Positions 50,278 to 58,953 of a stretch of DNA of 64,000 bases are shown here, piece by piece. Source of the stretch: Billgrantia sulfidoxydans (GTDB taxonomy: Bacteria; Pseudomonadota; Gammaproteobacteria; Pseudomonadales; Halomonadaceae). The notes beneath the pieces were generated by a model. It had not been told where the DNA came from. It ran no database searches and saw nothing but the letters and a program-made list of their open reading frames with translations. The number at the start of each line of letters is the position of its first letter. The stretch's first letter is position 1. The stretch lies in assembly GCF_017868775.1 (NCBI RefSeq), contig NZ_CP053381.1, positions 1,116,001 through 1,180,000 of the forward strand, written 5' to 3'. A program made the position numbers and the translations under genes.

Positions 50278-53037
50278 ATGCGCGAGGCCCGAACCACTTG
50301 CCCATACTGCGGCGTCGGCTGTGGCGTGCTGGCCAGCGTCGAGGATGGCGAGATCGTCGACGTACAGGGCGACCCGGCGCACCCGGCCAACTTCGGCCGG
50401 CTGTGCGTGAAGGGCTCGGCGCTGCACGAGACGCTGGGGCACCATGGCCGCCTGACCCGGCCCAGGGTCGACGGTGTCGAGACCGACTGGGACACGGCGC
50501 TGGACGCCGTCGCCGAGCGGCTCACGGCGGTGCGCGACCGCCACGGTGCGCAGGCCGTCGCCGCCTATCTTTCGGGGCAACTGCTCACCGAGGACTATTA
50601 CGTCGCCAACAAGCTGTTCAAGGGATTTCTCGGCACGCCGCACCTGGATACCAACTCGCGGCTGTGCATGGCCTCGGCGGTGGCGGCCCACAAGCGTGCC
50701 TTCGGCGCCGACGCCGTGCCGTGCAGCTACGAGGATCTCGAAGAGGCCGAGCTGGTGGTGCTGGTGGGCTCCAACCTGGCCTGGAACCATCCGGTGCTCT
50801 ACCAGCGCCTCAAGGTGGCCAAGCAGCGCAACCCGCTGCTGCGGGTGGTGGTAATCGACCCGCGGGTCACCGATACCTGCGAGATCGCCGACCTCTACCT
50901 GGGGCTCGCGCCGGGCAGCGATGCGCGCCTGTTCACCGGGCTGCTGGCGTGGATGGCCGAGCGCAACAGGCTCGACCGGGTCTACCTGGAGGCGCATGCC
51001 CAGGGCATCGAGGAGGCGCTCGCCGCGGCGCGCGAGCAGGACGCCTCGGTGGAGGCCATCGCCGCCGACTGCGACGTCGATGCCGAGCGCCTGGAGACCT
51101 TTTTCTACTGGTTCGCCACCCACCTGCACGTGGTCACGCTGTTCTCCCAGGGGGTGAACCAGTCGAGCAGCGGCACCGACAAGGGCAACGCCATCATCAA
51201 CTGCCACCTGGCCGGCGGCAAGATCGGCCTGCCCGGGGCGGGGCCGTTCTCGATCACCGGCCAGCCCAACGCCATGGGCGGGCGCGAGGTGGGCGGGCTG
51301 GCCAACCAGTTGGCCGCCCACATGGACTACGACACCCCCGGCGCGCGGGATCGCGTCACGCGTTTCTGGGCCACCGAACGGCTGGTGCCGTCGCTGCCCG
51401 ATGGCCCCGGCCACAAGGCGGTGGCGCTGTTCGAGGCGATCGAGCGCGGCGAGGTGCAGGCGCTGTGGATCATGGCCACCAACCCGGCCGTGAGCCTGCC
51501 GCGGGCCGACCGGGTGCGCGCGGCGCTGGAGAAATGCCCGTTGGTGATCGTTTCCGAGTGCATGGCCGACGCCGACCTGCTGGCCTATGCCGACATCGTG
51601 CTGCCGGCCTCGAGCTGGTCGGAGAAGGACGGCACCGTGACCAACTCCGAGCGGCGCATATCGCGCCAGCGCGGCATCCTGCCGCCACCGGGGGAGGCGC
51701 GCCACGACTGGTGGATCGTCTGCGAGGTGGCCAAGCGGCTGGGTTTCGGCGAGGCCTTCGACTACAGCCATCCCGGCGAGATCTTCGACGAGCACGCCCG
51801 GCTCTCGGGCTTCGAGAATGCGGGGGAGGGGCGCAGGCTGTTCGACATTTCCGGCCTGGTCGGGCTCGACCGGGCCGCTTACGAGGCCCTGGCGCCGATC
51901 CAGTGGCCGGTGAACGCCGCTGCCCCCCACGGCACCGCCCGGCTGTTCACCGATGGCCGCTTCGCCACGCCGGACGGCCTCGCGCGGATGCTGCCGGTGC
52001 GCCCGCGCCCGCCGGCACAGGCGCTCGACGCCGCGCGGCCGCTGCGGCTCAACACCGGGCGCGTGCGCGACCAATGGCACACCATGACCCGCACCGGCCG
52101 TGCACCGCGGCTGATGAATCACCGCGCCGAGCCGTTCATCGAGCTCACCCCGGAAGACGCCGCCGAGTGGGGCGTGGCGGAGCATGGCCTGGCGCGCCTG
52201 GCGGGAGCGGGCGGCGACTATGTCGGCCGGGTGCGGGTGTCGCGTGGGCAGCGTCGCGGCGAGGTGTTCGTGCCGATGCACTGGAGCGGCTACTTCAGCG
52301 GCACGGCGCGCATGGGGGCGCTGCTCGAGGCGCACCTCGACCCCTTCTCCGGCCAGCCGGAATCGAAGCACGGCGCGGTGGCGCTGGCGCCGCTGGCGGT
52401 GGAATGGGAGGCCACCCTGCTGGTGGCCGACGACCTGGGCGTGGCGGAATCGAGCTGGTGCGACGAGAGCCGCTACTGGGCACGCATTCCGCTGCACGGC
52501 TGCCAGCGATGGCAGTTGGCTGGCGGCGAGAGCGCCTGCGGCGGGGTTGCGAAAAAAACGGCGCAGCGCGACTGGCTGACCTGGCTCGAGGCAACGCTGC
52601 CGGTGGCGCCGACGCTGTGGTGCACCGATCCGGCTACCGGAAGGCTGCGTGCCGCCGGGGTGGATGCCGCAGGGCGCCTGCGCTGGTGGCTGATGGCGGG
52701 GCCGCCGCTGGAGCTGCCCAACCTGGCCTGGCTCGATGCGCGCTTCGAGGAGGCCAGCGCCGGCGCGGGGCTCTCGGCGCAGCACCGCCGCCGCCTGCTG
52801 GCCGGTTGCGACGACGGCGCCGCCAACCAGGGGCCGGTGGTGTGCAGCTGCCATCAGGTGGGCCAACGCGCTATCCTAGAGGCCATCCGTGAAGGCGACG
52901 ACAGCGTCGAGGCGTTGGGCGCCAGGCTGGCCTGCGGCACCCAGTGCGGAAGTTGCGTTCCCGAGCTGAAAGCGCTGATCGAAGAGGAGAAGGCCCATGC
53001 GAGCGCTGAGCCAATTGAAGTCACTGCTGTCGCCTGA
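50278..53037 (+). CDS. nasA: Assimilatory nitrate reductase catalytic subunit NasA
   Basis: A 919-residue molybdopterin enzyme that reduces nitrate to nitrite in the cytoplasm. N-terminal 4Fe-4S site (CPYCGVGCGVL ... GRLCVKG), Mo-bisMGD domains (SRLCMASAVAAHKRAFG, HLAGGKIGLPGAGPFSITGQ), the molydopterin-binding C-terminal beta-barrel (LNTGRVRDQWHTMTRTG) and an extra C-terminal BFD-like [2Fe-2S] domain (VVCSCHQVGQRAIL, CGTQCGSCVPELK). No Tat signal, consistent with assimilation. GACAGGAGATCGAC precedes the ATG. It overlaps the methyltransferase gene by 41 bases. Confidence 0.95.
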   Translation: MREARTTCPYCGVGCGVLASVEDGEIVDVQGDPAHPANFGRLCVKGSALHETLGHHGRLTRPRVDGVETDWDTALDAVAERLTAVRDRHGAQAVAAYLSGQLLTEDYYVANKLFKGFLGTPHLDTNSRLCMASAVAAHKRAFGADAVPCSYEDLEEAELVVLVGSNLAWNHPVLYQRLKVAKQRNPLLRVVVIDPRVTDTCEIADLYLGLAPGSDARLFTGLLAWMAERNRLDRVYLEAHAQGIEEALAAAREQDASVEAIAADCDVDAERLETFFYWFATHLHVVTLFSQGVNQSSSGTDKGNAIINCHLAGGKIGLPGAGPFSITGQPNAMGGREVGGLANQLAAHMDYDTPGARDRVTRFWATERLVPSLPDGPGHKAVALFEAIERGEVQALWIMATNPAVSLPRADRVRAALEKCPLVIVSECMADADLLAYADIVLPASSWSEKDGTVTNSERRISRQRGILPPPGEARHDWWIVCEVAKRLGFGEAFDYSHPGEIFDEHARLSGFENAGEGRRLFDISGLVGLDRAAYEALAPIQWPVNAAAPHGTARLFTDGRFATPDGLARMLPVRPRPPAQALDAARPLRLNTGRVRDQWHTMTRTGRAPRLMNHRAEPFIELTPEDAAEWGVAEHGLARLAGAGGDYVGRVRVSRGQRRGEVFVPMHWSGYFSGTARMGALLEAHLDPFSGQPESKHGAVALAPLAVEWEATLLVADDLGVAESSWCDESRYWARIPLHGCQRWQLAGGESACGGVAKKTAQRDWLTWLEATLPVAPTLWCTDPATGRLRAAGVDAAGRLRWWLMAGPPLELPNLAWLDARFEEASAGAGLSAQHRRRLLAGCDDGAANQGPVVCSCHQVGQRAILEAIREGDDSVEALGARLACGTQCGSCVPELKALIEEEKAHASAEPIEVTAVA

Positions 53038-53953
53038 GCTGTCGCGCCTGGCGCAGCGGCCCCGGGCGCTGGGGCAGGCGGCGTTCTCGCGTCTGCACGG
53101 CCTGGGCCATATCGTGCGTTCGCCGTTCGGCCGTTCCACGCGCGTCGAGGCGCCCACCCTGACGCTGGACGGCGAGTGCCGTGCCGGCCGGGTCTACCTG
53201 GTGGGGGCGGGCAGCGGCGACGTCGAGCTGCTCACGCTCAAGGCGGCGCGCCTGCTGCAGCAGGCCGAGGCGGTGGTCTACGACCGCCTGGTGGGCGACG
53301 ACGTGCTGGCGCTGATTCCCGCCGGCCACGAGCGCTACTACGTGGGCAAGGAGCGTGGCCACCACAGCGTGCCCCAGGCCGAGATCGGCGCTTTGCTGGT
53401 GAGGCTGGCGCGGGAGGGCAAGTCGGTGGTGCGGCTCAAGGGCGGCGACCCCGGCGTATTCGGGCGCATGGGCGAGGAGCTCGCCGCACTGGCCGAGGCC
53501 GGCGTCGAGGCCGAGATCGTGCCGGGCATCACTGCTGCCTCGGCGGCCGCGGCCGGCATGGGCATCCCGCTCACCGACCGCGCCCACGCCCAGCAGCTGC
53601 GCTTCGTCACCGCCCAGCTGTGCCGCAAGGACGGCGAGCCCGACTGGGCCACCCTGGCGCGCCAGGACGAGACGCTGATCTTCTACATGGGCCTGACCAA
53701 GGTCGAGGCCATCTGTGCCGGGCTGCGCCGCAATGGGCTGCCCGACGACTGGCCGATCATGCTGGTGGCCAACGCCAGCCTGCCCGAGCAGGCGTCGCTG
53801 GTGGGCACCCTGGCCGACATGCCGGGCAAGCTGGCCGCCTCGCCGCTGCCTTCACCCTGCCTGATTGTGGTCGGCAGCGTGGTGCGCATGGTCGCGACCA
53901 GCCCGGCCGCTGCCCCGTCTGCCCAGACCAAGGGCCACATGCACCAAGAGTGA
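52997..53953 (+). CDS. cobA: Uroporphyrinogen-III C-methyltransferase (siroheme synthesis)
   Basis: A 318-residue SUMT making precorrin-2, the precursor of the siroheme needed by NirB. VYLVGAGSGDVELLTLKAARLL (S and V where P is usual in GAGPGDPELLT), VVYDRLVGDDVL, VVRLKGGDPGVFGRMGEE and VPGITAASAAAAGMGIPLTD are clear. About 60 N-terminal residues extend beyond the usual about 260. It begins inside the nasA 3' end (41-base overlap), tying siroheme supply to nitrate reductase expression. Confidence 0.92.
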   Translation: MRALSQLKSLLSPELSRLAQRPRALGQAAFSRLHGLGHIVRSPFGRSTRVEAPTLTLDGECRAGRVYLVGAGSGDVELLTLKAARLLQQAEAVVYDRLVGDDVLALIPAGHERYYVGKERGHHSVPQAEIGALLVRLAREGKSVVRLKGGDPGVFGRMGEELAALAEAGVEAEIVPGITAASAAAAGMGIPLTDRAHAQQLRFVTAQLCRKDGEPDWATLARQDETLIFYMGLTKVEAICAGLRRNGLPDDWPIMLVANASLPEQASLVGTLADMPGKLAASPLPSPCLIVVGSVVRMVATSPAAAPSAQTKGHMHQE

Positions 53954-54106
53954 GCGACGACACGCCGGGATGCACCGGCGTGGCCGATCTCGCCCGGGGC
54001 ATAGCGCCTCTCTGACCGCCGGTCGTCGAATCCCCGTGGCTGGCGGCATCGCTTGAGCCCCCCGCGGTTGCCTTCCGCTGGCTTCCTTGTCGCAGTTGCC
54101 AATGAG

Positions 54107-54124
54107 TTGGCACGCAACGTGCTT
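54107..54124 (+). promoter_or_regulatory. Sigma-54 (-24/-12) promoter of nirC
   Basis: TTGGCACGCAACGTGCTT has the GG-N10-GC spacing and matches the -24 box TTGGCACG exactly. RNA start expected near 54134, just before the ANTAR hairpins. Confidence 0.8.
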
Positions 54125-54142
54125 GTTCATGGCAGGGCTCTG

Positions 54143-54185
54143 CTGCCAATGCAGGCGGGCCGGCGGGATCAACGACGATCGCCGC
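54143..54185 (+). promoter_or_regulatory. NasT-type ANTAR two-hexaloop motif in the nirC leader
   Basis: P1 (54143-54158): CTGCC-[AATGCA]-GGCGG with one U-G pair, hexaloop A1 and G4. P2 (54163-54185): GCGG-GATC-[AACGAC]-GATC-g-CCGC, hexaloop A1 and G4, the same loop sequence as in the nasA and nirB leaders. The hairpins are four bases apart, as in the canonical motif. A terminator-like stem follows 43 bases later. Confidence 0.78.
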
Positions 54186-54227
54186 TGCCTTTCTTCGCAG
54201 GCCCACGACAACGCGACGAACACAGGC

Positions 54228-54263
54228 AAAGGCGCCTGAAGCTTAAGAGCTTCAGGCGCCTTT
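54228..54263 (+). terminator. Leader terminator / nas operon terminator
   Basis: A 16-bp perfect stem AAAGGCGCCTGAAGCT / AGCTTCAGGCGCCTTT with loop TAAG, followed by GCGTTTG. It lies between cobA and nirC, 52 bases before the nirC ATG, so it can stop read-through from cobA and also act as the conditional terminator of the nirC leader. The T-tract is short. Confidence 0.75.
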
Positions 54264-54315
54264 GCGTTTGTCACGTCAGCCACGAGACGAGAGGCGCCAC
54301 GCGCGTAAGAACGTT

Positions 54316-55125
54316 ATGTCCTATCTGCTTCCTTCCGAGTTCGCGACCAAGATGGTGGATGCCGGCGAGTCCAAGCTCCACATGGCCACCCGGGACGTCC
54401 TGATCCGCGCCTTCATGGCGGGGGCCATCCTGGCCCTGGCCGCGGTGTTCGCGGTGACCATCACGGTCCAGACCGGTTCGGCCATCCTCGGGGCCGCGCT
54501 GTTCCCGGTCGGCTTCTGCATGCACTACCTGATGGGCTTCGACCTGCTGACCGGGGTCTTCGTACTGACGCCGCTGGCCTGGCTGGACCGGCGCCCCGGC
54601 GTCACCATCGAGAGGATCCTGATCCACTGGGGCAAGGTCTTCTGCGGCAACCTGGCCGGCGCCCTGACCGTGGCGGTGCTGATGGCGATCGTCTTCACTT
54701 ACGGCTTCGCCACGCCGCCGGACGAGGTGGGGCAGAAGATCGCCGGTATCGGCCATGCCCGTACCGTGGGCTACAAGGAGTTTGGCGCGGCGGGCATGCT
54801 GACCATCCTGATTCGCGGCATCCTGTGCAACTGGATGGTCTCGCTCGGTGTCGTCGGGGCGATGATCTCGACCACGGTGGGCGGCAAGGTGATCGCCATG
54901 TGGATGCCGATCATGGTGTTCTTCTTCATGGGCTTCGAGCACTCCATCGTCAACATGTTCCTGTTCCCCTCGGCGCTGATGATGGGCGGCGACTTTTCGA
55001 TCGCGGATTACCTGATCTGGAACGAGATCCCCGTGGTGGTAGGCAACCTGATCGGCGGGCTCTCGCTGACCGGGCTGACGCTCTACACCACCCACGTGCG
55101 CACGGCGCCGCTGCGCGATATCTGA
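54316..55125 (+). CDS. nirC: Formate/nitrite transporter family protein NirC
   Basis: A 269-residue FNT-family channel with six helices. Family signatures are GFCMHYLMGFDLLTGVFVL, the central RGILCNWMVSLGV and FMGFEHSIVNMFLFPSALMM. It moves nitrite (or formate) across the inner membrane. The ATG at 54316 lacks a strong ribosome site (TAAGA). The 362-base gap upstream contains the sigma-54 promoter, ANTAR motif and terminator. The kinase gene begins one base after its stop. Confidence 0.92.
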   Translation: MSYLLPSEFATKMVDAGESKLHMATRDVLIRAFMAGAILALAAVFAVTITVQTGSAILGAALFPVGFCMHYLMGFDLLTGVFVLTPLAWLDRRPGVTIERILIHWGKVFCGNLAGALTVAVLMAIVFTYGFATPPDEVGQKIAGIGHARTVGYKEFGAAGMLTILIRGILCNWMVSLGVVGAMISTTVGGKVIAMWMPIMVFFFMGFEHSIVNMFLFPSALMMGGDFSIADYLIWNEIPVVVGNLIGGLSLTGLTLYTTHVRTAPLRDI

Positions 55126-55126
55126 G

Positions 55127-56863
55127 ATGTCGGCTTTCGAACCCGGCCGGATGCTGCGGGTGTCGCTGGGCCAGTGCTCGGAGGCAGGGCGCAAGGCGGT
55201 CAACCAGGACTTCCACGGCGCCTACGTGCCCCGCGAACCGCAGCTTTCGAGCAAGGGCATCGTGGTGGCGCTGGCCGATGGCATCAGCAGCAGCGAAGTG
55301 AGCCGGGTTGCCAGCGAGGCGGCGGTGAAGGGGTTCATCGAGGACTACTACTCCACCGCCGAAAGCTGGACGGTGAAGACCTCGGCGCAGCGGGTGCTGG
55401 TGGCGACCAACTCCTGGCTGCACGCCCAGAGCCGGCGCAGCGAATACCGCTGGGATAAGGACCGGGGCTACGTCTGCACCTTCACCGCACTGGTGCTCAA
55501 GTCCGCCACGGCGCACGTTTTCCACGTCGGCGATGCGCGGCTCTATCGGCTTGCCGCTGGCCGCCTGGAGCCGCTGACCCGCGAGCACCGCGCCTGGGTG
55601 GCACCCGACAGAAGCTACCTCAGCCGGGCGATGGGCGTCAGCGAGCAGCTCGAGATCGATTACCTCGCGCTGCCCGTCGCGGCAGGGGAAACCTTCCTGC
55701 TGATGACCGACGGCATTCACGAGCACGTCGGCGAGGCGGCGATGCTGGCGGCGCTGGCCGAGCACGAAGGCGACCTGGACGCCGCTGCCGCCGCCATCGT
55801 GCAGGAGGCTTATGCCCAGGGCAGCGACGACAATCTGACGGTGCAGGTGGTGCGGGTCGAGGAAGTACCTCCGCCAGGGGCCGGCGAGATCGCCCCGGGA
55901 GCGGTGTCGCTGCCGTTTCCGCCAGCCCTCGCGCCGCGCATGGTGCTGGAGGGGTATCGCATCGTCAGGCAGCTCCATGCCAGCCACCGCAGTCACGCCT
56001 ACCTGGCGGTGGACGAAGCCAGCGGCGAGCAGGTGGTGATCAAGATGCTCTCTACCGAGCTTCAGCAGGATCCCGCCCAGGTGGAACGCTTCCTGATGGA
56101 GGAGTGGATCGGCCGGCGCATCGACAGCGCGCATGTCGTCAAGCCGCACCGCTCGGAGCGTCGGCGCCAATATCTCTACAGCGTGACGGAATACATCGAG
56201 GGACAGACCCTGGCCCAGTGGTTGCGCGACCATCCGCACCCGGCCCTGGAGACGGTGCGCGGCCTCGTCGAACAGCTGGCCTGCGGCCTGCGTGCCTTCC
56301 ATCGCCTGGAGATGGTGCACCAGGACCTTCGGCCGCTTAACGTGATGATCGATGCCACCGGCACGGTGAAGATCATCGACCTGGGGTCGGTGCGCGTGGG
56401 TGGGCTGGTTGAGACCGCTTCGGCGCAAGCGGGGGAGGTACCGCTGGGTACGCTGGCGTACACTGCGCCGGAGTGCTTTCTGGGCGAGCCGGCCACGCCA
56501 CGCTCGGACCTGTACTCGCTGGCCGTGATCGCCTATCAGCTGCTCACCGGGGAGCTGCCCTACGGGACCCAGGTGGCCCAGGCGCGTACCCGCGCGGCGC
56601 AGCGGCGGCTGAGCTATCGCCCCGCGCTGGCCAGCAATCGCGAACTCCCGGCCTGGGTCGACGAGGTACTCAGGAAGGCGCTGCACCCCATGCCCGAGAA
56701 GCGCTTCGATGCACTGTCGGAGTTCGTCCACGAGCTGCGCCAGCCGAGCCGCGAGTTCCTCGCCCGGGCCCGCCCGCCGCTGATCGAACGCGACCCCGTA
56801 CTGTTCTGGAAAGGCGTGGCCGCACTGCTGGCGCTGCTCGTTCTCGTGCTGCTGCTCGAGTGA
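55127..56863 (+). CDS. Fused PP2C phosphatase - Ser/Thr kinase with C-terminal membrane anchor
   Basis: A 578-residue protein. Residues about 8-245: PP2C domain with the metal-binding Asp residues (VVALADGISSSEVSR, VFHVGDARLYRL, LLMTDGIHEHV, GSDDNLTVQVV). About 275-545: kinase domain with VVIKML (Lys), MVHQDLRPLNVMID (HRD-like HQD with Asn) and IIDLGSVRVGG (DLG instead of DFG), plus GTLAYTAPE. A C-terminal helix (FWKGVAALLALLVLVLLLE) anchors it. It follows nirC by one base, so it is co-expressed and may regulate nitrite transport or assimilation. Confidence 0.88.
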   Translation: MSAFEPGRMLRVSLGQCSEAGRKAVNQDFHGAYVPREPQLSSKGIVVALADGISSSEVSRVASEAAVKGFIEDYYSTAESWTVKTSAQRVLVATNSWLHAQSRRSEYRWDKDRGYVCTFTALVLKSATAHVFHVGDARLYRLAAGRLEPLTREHRAWVAPDRSYLSRAMGVSEQLEIDYLALPVAAGETFLLMTDGIHEHVGEAAMLAALAEHEGDLDAAAAAIVQEAYAQGSDDNLTVQVVRVEEVPPPGAGEIAPGAVSLPFPPALAPRMVLEGYRIVRQLHASHRSHAYLAVDEASGEQVVIKMLSTELQQDPAQVERFLMEEWIGRRIDSAHVVKPHRSERRRQYLYSVTEYIEGQTLAQWLRDHPHPALETVRGLVEQLACGLRAFHRLEMVHQDLRPLNVMIDATGTVKIIDLGSVRVGGLVETASAQAGEVPLGTLAYTAPECFLGEPATPRSDLYSLAVIAYQLLTGELPYGTQVAQARTRAAQRRLSYRPALASNRELPAWVDEVLRKALHPMPEKRFDALSEFVHELRQPSREFLARARPPLIERDPVLFWKGVAALLALLVLVLLLE

Positions 56864-56889
56864 GGCTGCGGGGTGCTTTACATTCGCTG

Positions 56890-57708
56890 CTAGGCCCGCG
56901 AACTCTTGCCGGGGCGCTGACGGCGAGCGGCGAGGGCGTGCACGAGCTGTCGCTTGTTCATGCTCGAGCGGCCGCCGATGCCCCGCTCGCTGGCCAGCCG
57001 GTATAGCTCGTCCTTGCTCTTCGCTTCGAGCTTCGTCGCCTCACCGTCCGGCTTGCGCTCGGCGTGCCCGTCGGGCTTCGGCTGCTCGGCCGTTTTCTCA
57101 GGTTGGGGCCTCCCTGCCAGCTCCATACATGCCTTCACCGCATCCAGCAGCTCCTCGCGTTTCATCTTCGACGTGCCGGAGATTCCATACTTCCTCGCCA
57201 TGTCGAGCAGCTCGGCCTTGGTGCGCAGGTTGAGCCCGTACGCGTGCTCATGCTCGCCCACGCTGAAGGGGAGCGGTTCGGCTTCGTCGGCCGCCTTGAG
57301 CGTCTCTATCATCTGCTCGAGATACTCGATCACCTTCTTACGCTGGGCTTTTTCGCTGACGTTCCAGGCATGGCTGCTGGCCCGCTTGTGGGCGACCTTG
57401 AATTTCCTGCCCTCCAGGCAGGTCATGTAGTTGTTGGCGTCGAGCTTGTCGACGCGCTGGTGGGAGACGATCAACCAGTTGTACTCCGTGCCGACGGGGG
57501 CGCCGGACTCCTCAGGGGCGCGAGCCGCCCGCCGCTTGGTGGTCTGGTAGTAGATCTCCCACTCGTCGGGGGTGATCTTGCGCTCGCGCCACTCGCCCTG
57601 GTCGTAGTACCACTTGTGCGAGCGGCCGACTTGCATTCCCGAATAGCCCTGGCCTCCGTGCTGCTTGAGGCGGTCATAGCCCTGTGGCCTGCGTTCGTCA
57701 TCAGCCAT
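56890..57708 (-). CDS. Hypothetical protein with two SAP/Rho_N-like motifs
   Basis: A 272-residue charged protein. The first 130 residues include YSGMQVGRSHKWYYDQGEWR and YNWLIVSHQRVDKLDANNYM and resemble no domain I can name. Two C-terminal segments, KAELLDMARKYGISGTSKMK and KDELYRLASERGIGGRSSMN, each look like a SAP/Rho N-terminal helical nucleic-acid-binding unit. A Lys/Pro/Glu-rich linker separates them. AGGACAGCG precedes the ATG. It may bind DNA or RNA. Confidence 0.7.
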   Translation of the reverse strand: MADDERRPQGYDRLKQHGGQGYSGMQVGRSHKWYYDQGEWRERKITPDEWEIYYQTTKRRAARAPEESGAPVGTEYNWLIVSHQRVDKLDANNYMTCLEGRKFKVAHKRASSHAWNVSEKAQRKKVIEYLEQMIETLKAADEAEPLPFSVGEHEHAYGLNLRTKAELLDMARKYGISGTSKMKREELLDAVKACMELAGRPQPEKTAEQPKPDGHAERKPDGEATKLEAKSKDELYRLASERGIGGRSSMNKRQLVHALAARRQRPGKSSRA

Positions 57709-57875
57709 CGTCGCTGTCCTCCCTGGTGGCGTTCGATATGGGCGTCTGCTTCATAGAGGCAGCATAGCCGATAGGGTTTCCCGTGATCGGTTCGCGCGGC
57801 GGCATCTGCTAGGCTGAGCCCACAGGCGCCTGGAAGGGCGCGGGCGGATGCCGCTGCAACCGGCAAGGAGCCGAT

Positions 57876-58940
57876 ATGTCCGATAGGGAGAGTGCCACCG
57901 ACGCGATCTCGTCTTTCACCCGCCGTGCATTGATCGTCATCGGGCTCGTCGGCCTGGTGTCGGTGCTGCTCTATTTCGCCAACCGGCTGCTGGGTGTGCT
58001 GCTGCTGGTGTTTGCCAGCGTTCTGGTCGCGGTGGCCATCGACGGAATGGTGCGGCTGTGCCAGCGCTACCTGCCGCTGTCGCGACCCTGGGCGCTGGTG
58101 CTGGCCGCCGTTCTGATCCTGCTGGTCCTGGTGGGGCTGGGGGCGCTGGTCGGGCCGCCGCTGATGGAGCAGCTCTCGCAGCTGACCCAGGAATTGCCGC
58201 AGGCGTTTCAGCAGCTCGTCGGCATGGCTCGCGAATTGCCCGGGGTCGAGCAGGCGCTGGGTGGGGTCGAGGACCCGGCCCGCTCGCTGGCACAGCCGGT
58301 GCTGAATCGCGCGACGAGCGTCTTGTCGACCACCTTCGATGCGCTGACCAGCTTTCTGCTGGCCCTGTTGGTTGGCGTCTATCTCGTGGTCGACCCGGCC
58401 GAATATGCCCGCAACCTGCTGATGCTGTGCCCGCCGGCTCGACGCGAGCGGCTGGGGCAGGTGCTGGGCATGCAGGGGCAGGCGCTACGGCTGTGGCTGA
58501 TCAGCCGGCTGATCTCGATGGTGTTCATCGGGGTGTTCGTGGCGCTGGGCCTCGCCGTCATGGGGGTTCCGATGGCCGGGGCCCTGGGACTGATCGCGGG
58601 GCTCCTCACCTTCATCCCCTACCTGGGGCCGATCCTGGGCGTGATTCCCACCGTGCTGATCGCCTTCCTCCAGGCGCCGCAACTGGGGCTTTACGCCGTG
58701 CTTCTCTACTTGTTCATCGAGACGTTGGAGTCCAACGTCGTGACGCCCCTGGCGGCCAAGGGCATGGTGCGCTTGCCCCCAGCCTACACCGTGGTGGTGC
58801 AGCTCGCCGGCGGGGTCGTGGCGGGGGTCGCCGGCGTGATGCTTGCCACGCCGCTCGCGGTGGCGATCGCAGTGGCGGTGCAGATGCTCTATGTGGAGGA
58901 CGTGCTGGGCGACGATGTCGAGGTGCTGGGAGAGCCCTAG
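57876..58940 (+). CDS. AI-2E family (PerM/YdiK-like) transporter
   Basis: A 354-residue protein with about eight helices and the AI-2E_transport signatures (TFIPYLGPILGVIPTVLIAF, ETLESNVVTPLAAKGMVRLP, VVAGVAGVMLATPLAVAI). The family includes TqsA (autoinducer-2 export) and Na+/H+ antiporters of alkaliphiles and halophiles, so the substrate is open. CAAGGAGCCGAT precedes the ATG at 57876. Confidence 0.88.
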   Translation: MSDRESATDAISSFTRRALIVIGLVGLVSVLLYFANRLLGVLLLVFASVLVAVAIDGMVRLCQRYLPLSRPWALVLAAVLILLVLVGLGALVGPPLMEQLSQLTQELPQAFQQLVGMARELPGVEQALGGVEDPARSLAQPVLNRATSVLSTTFDALTSFLLALLVGVYLVVDPAEYARNLLMLCPPARRERLGQVLGMQGQALRLWLISRLISMVFIGVFVALGLAVMGVPMAGALGLIAGLLTFIPYLGPILGVIPTVLIAFLQAPQLGLYAVLLYLFIETLESNVVTPLAAKGMVRLPPAYTVVVQLAGGVVAGVAGVMLATPLAVAIAVAVQMLYVEDVLGDDVEVLGEP

Positions 58941-58953
58941 GCGGAACGAGCGC

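Noticed and set aside
50164..52866. A 900-codon minus-strand frame opposite nasA, and similar long antisense frames elsewhere (3438-5267, 19861-21429)
   Set aside because: They are products of high GC and codon bias opposite genuine genes; their compositions are His/Arg/Gln-rich with no domain.
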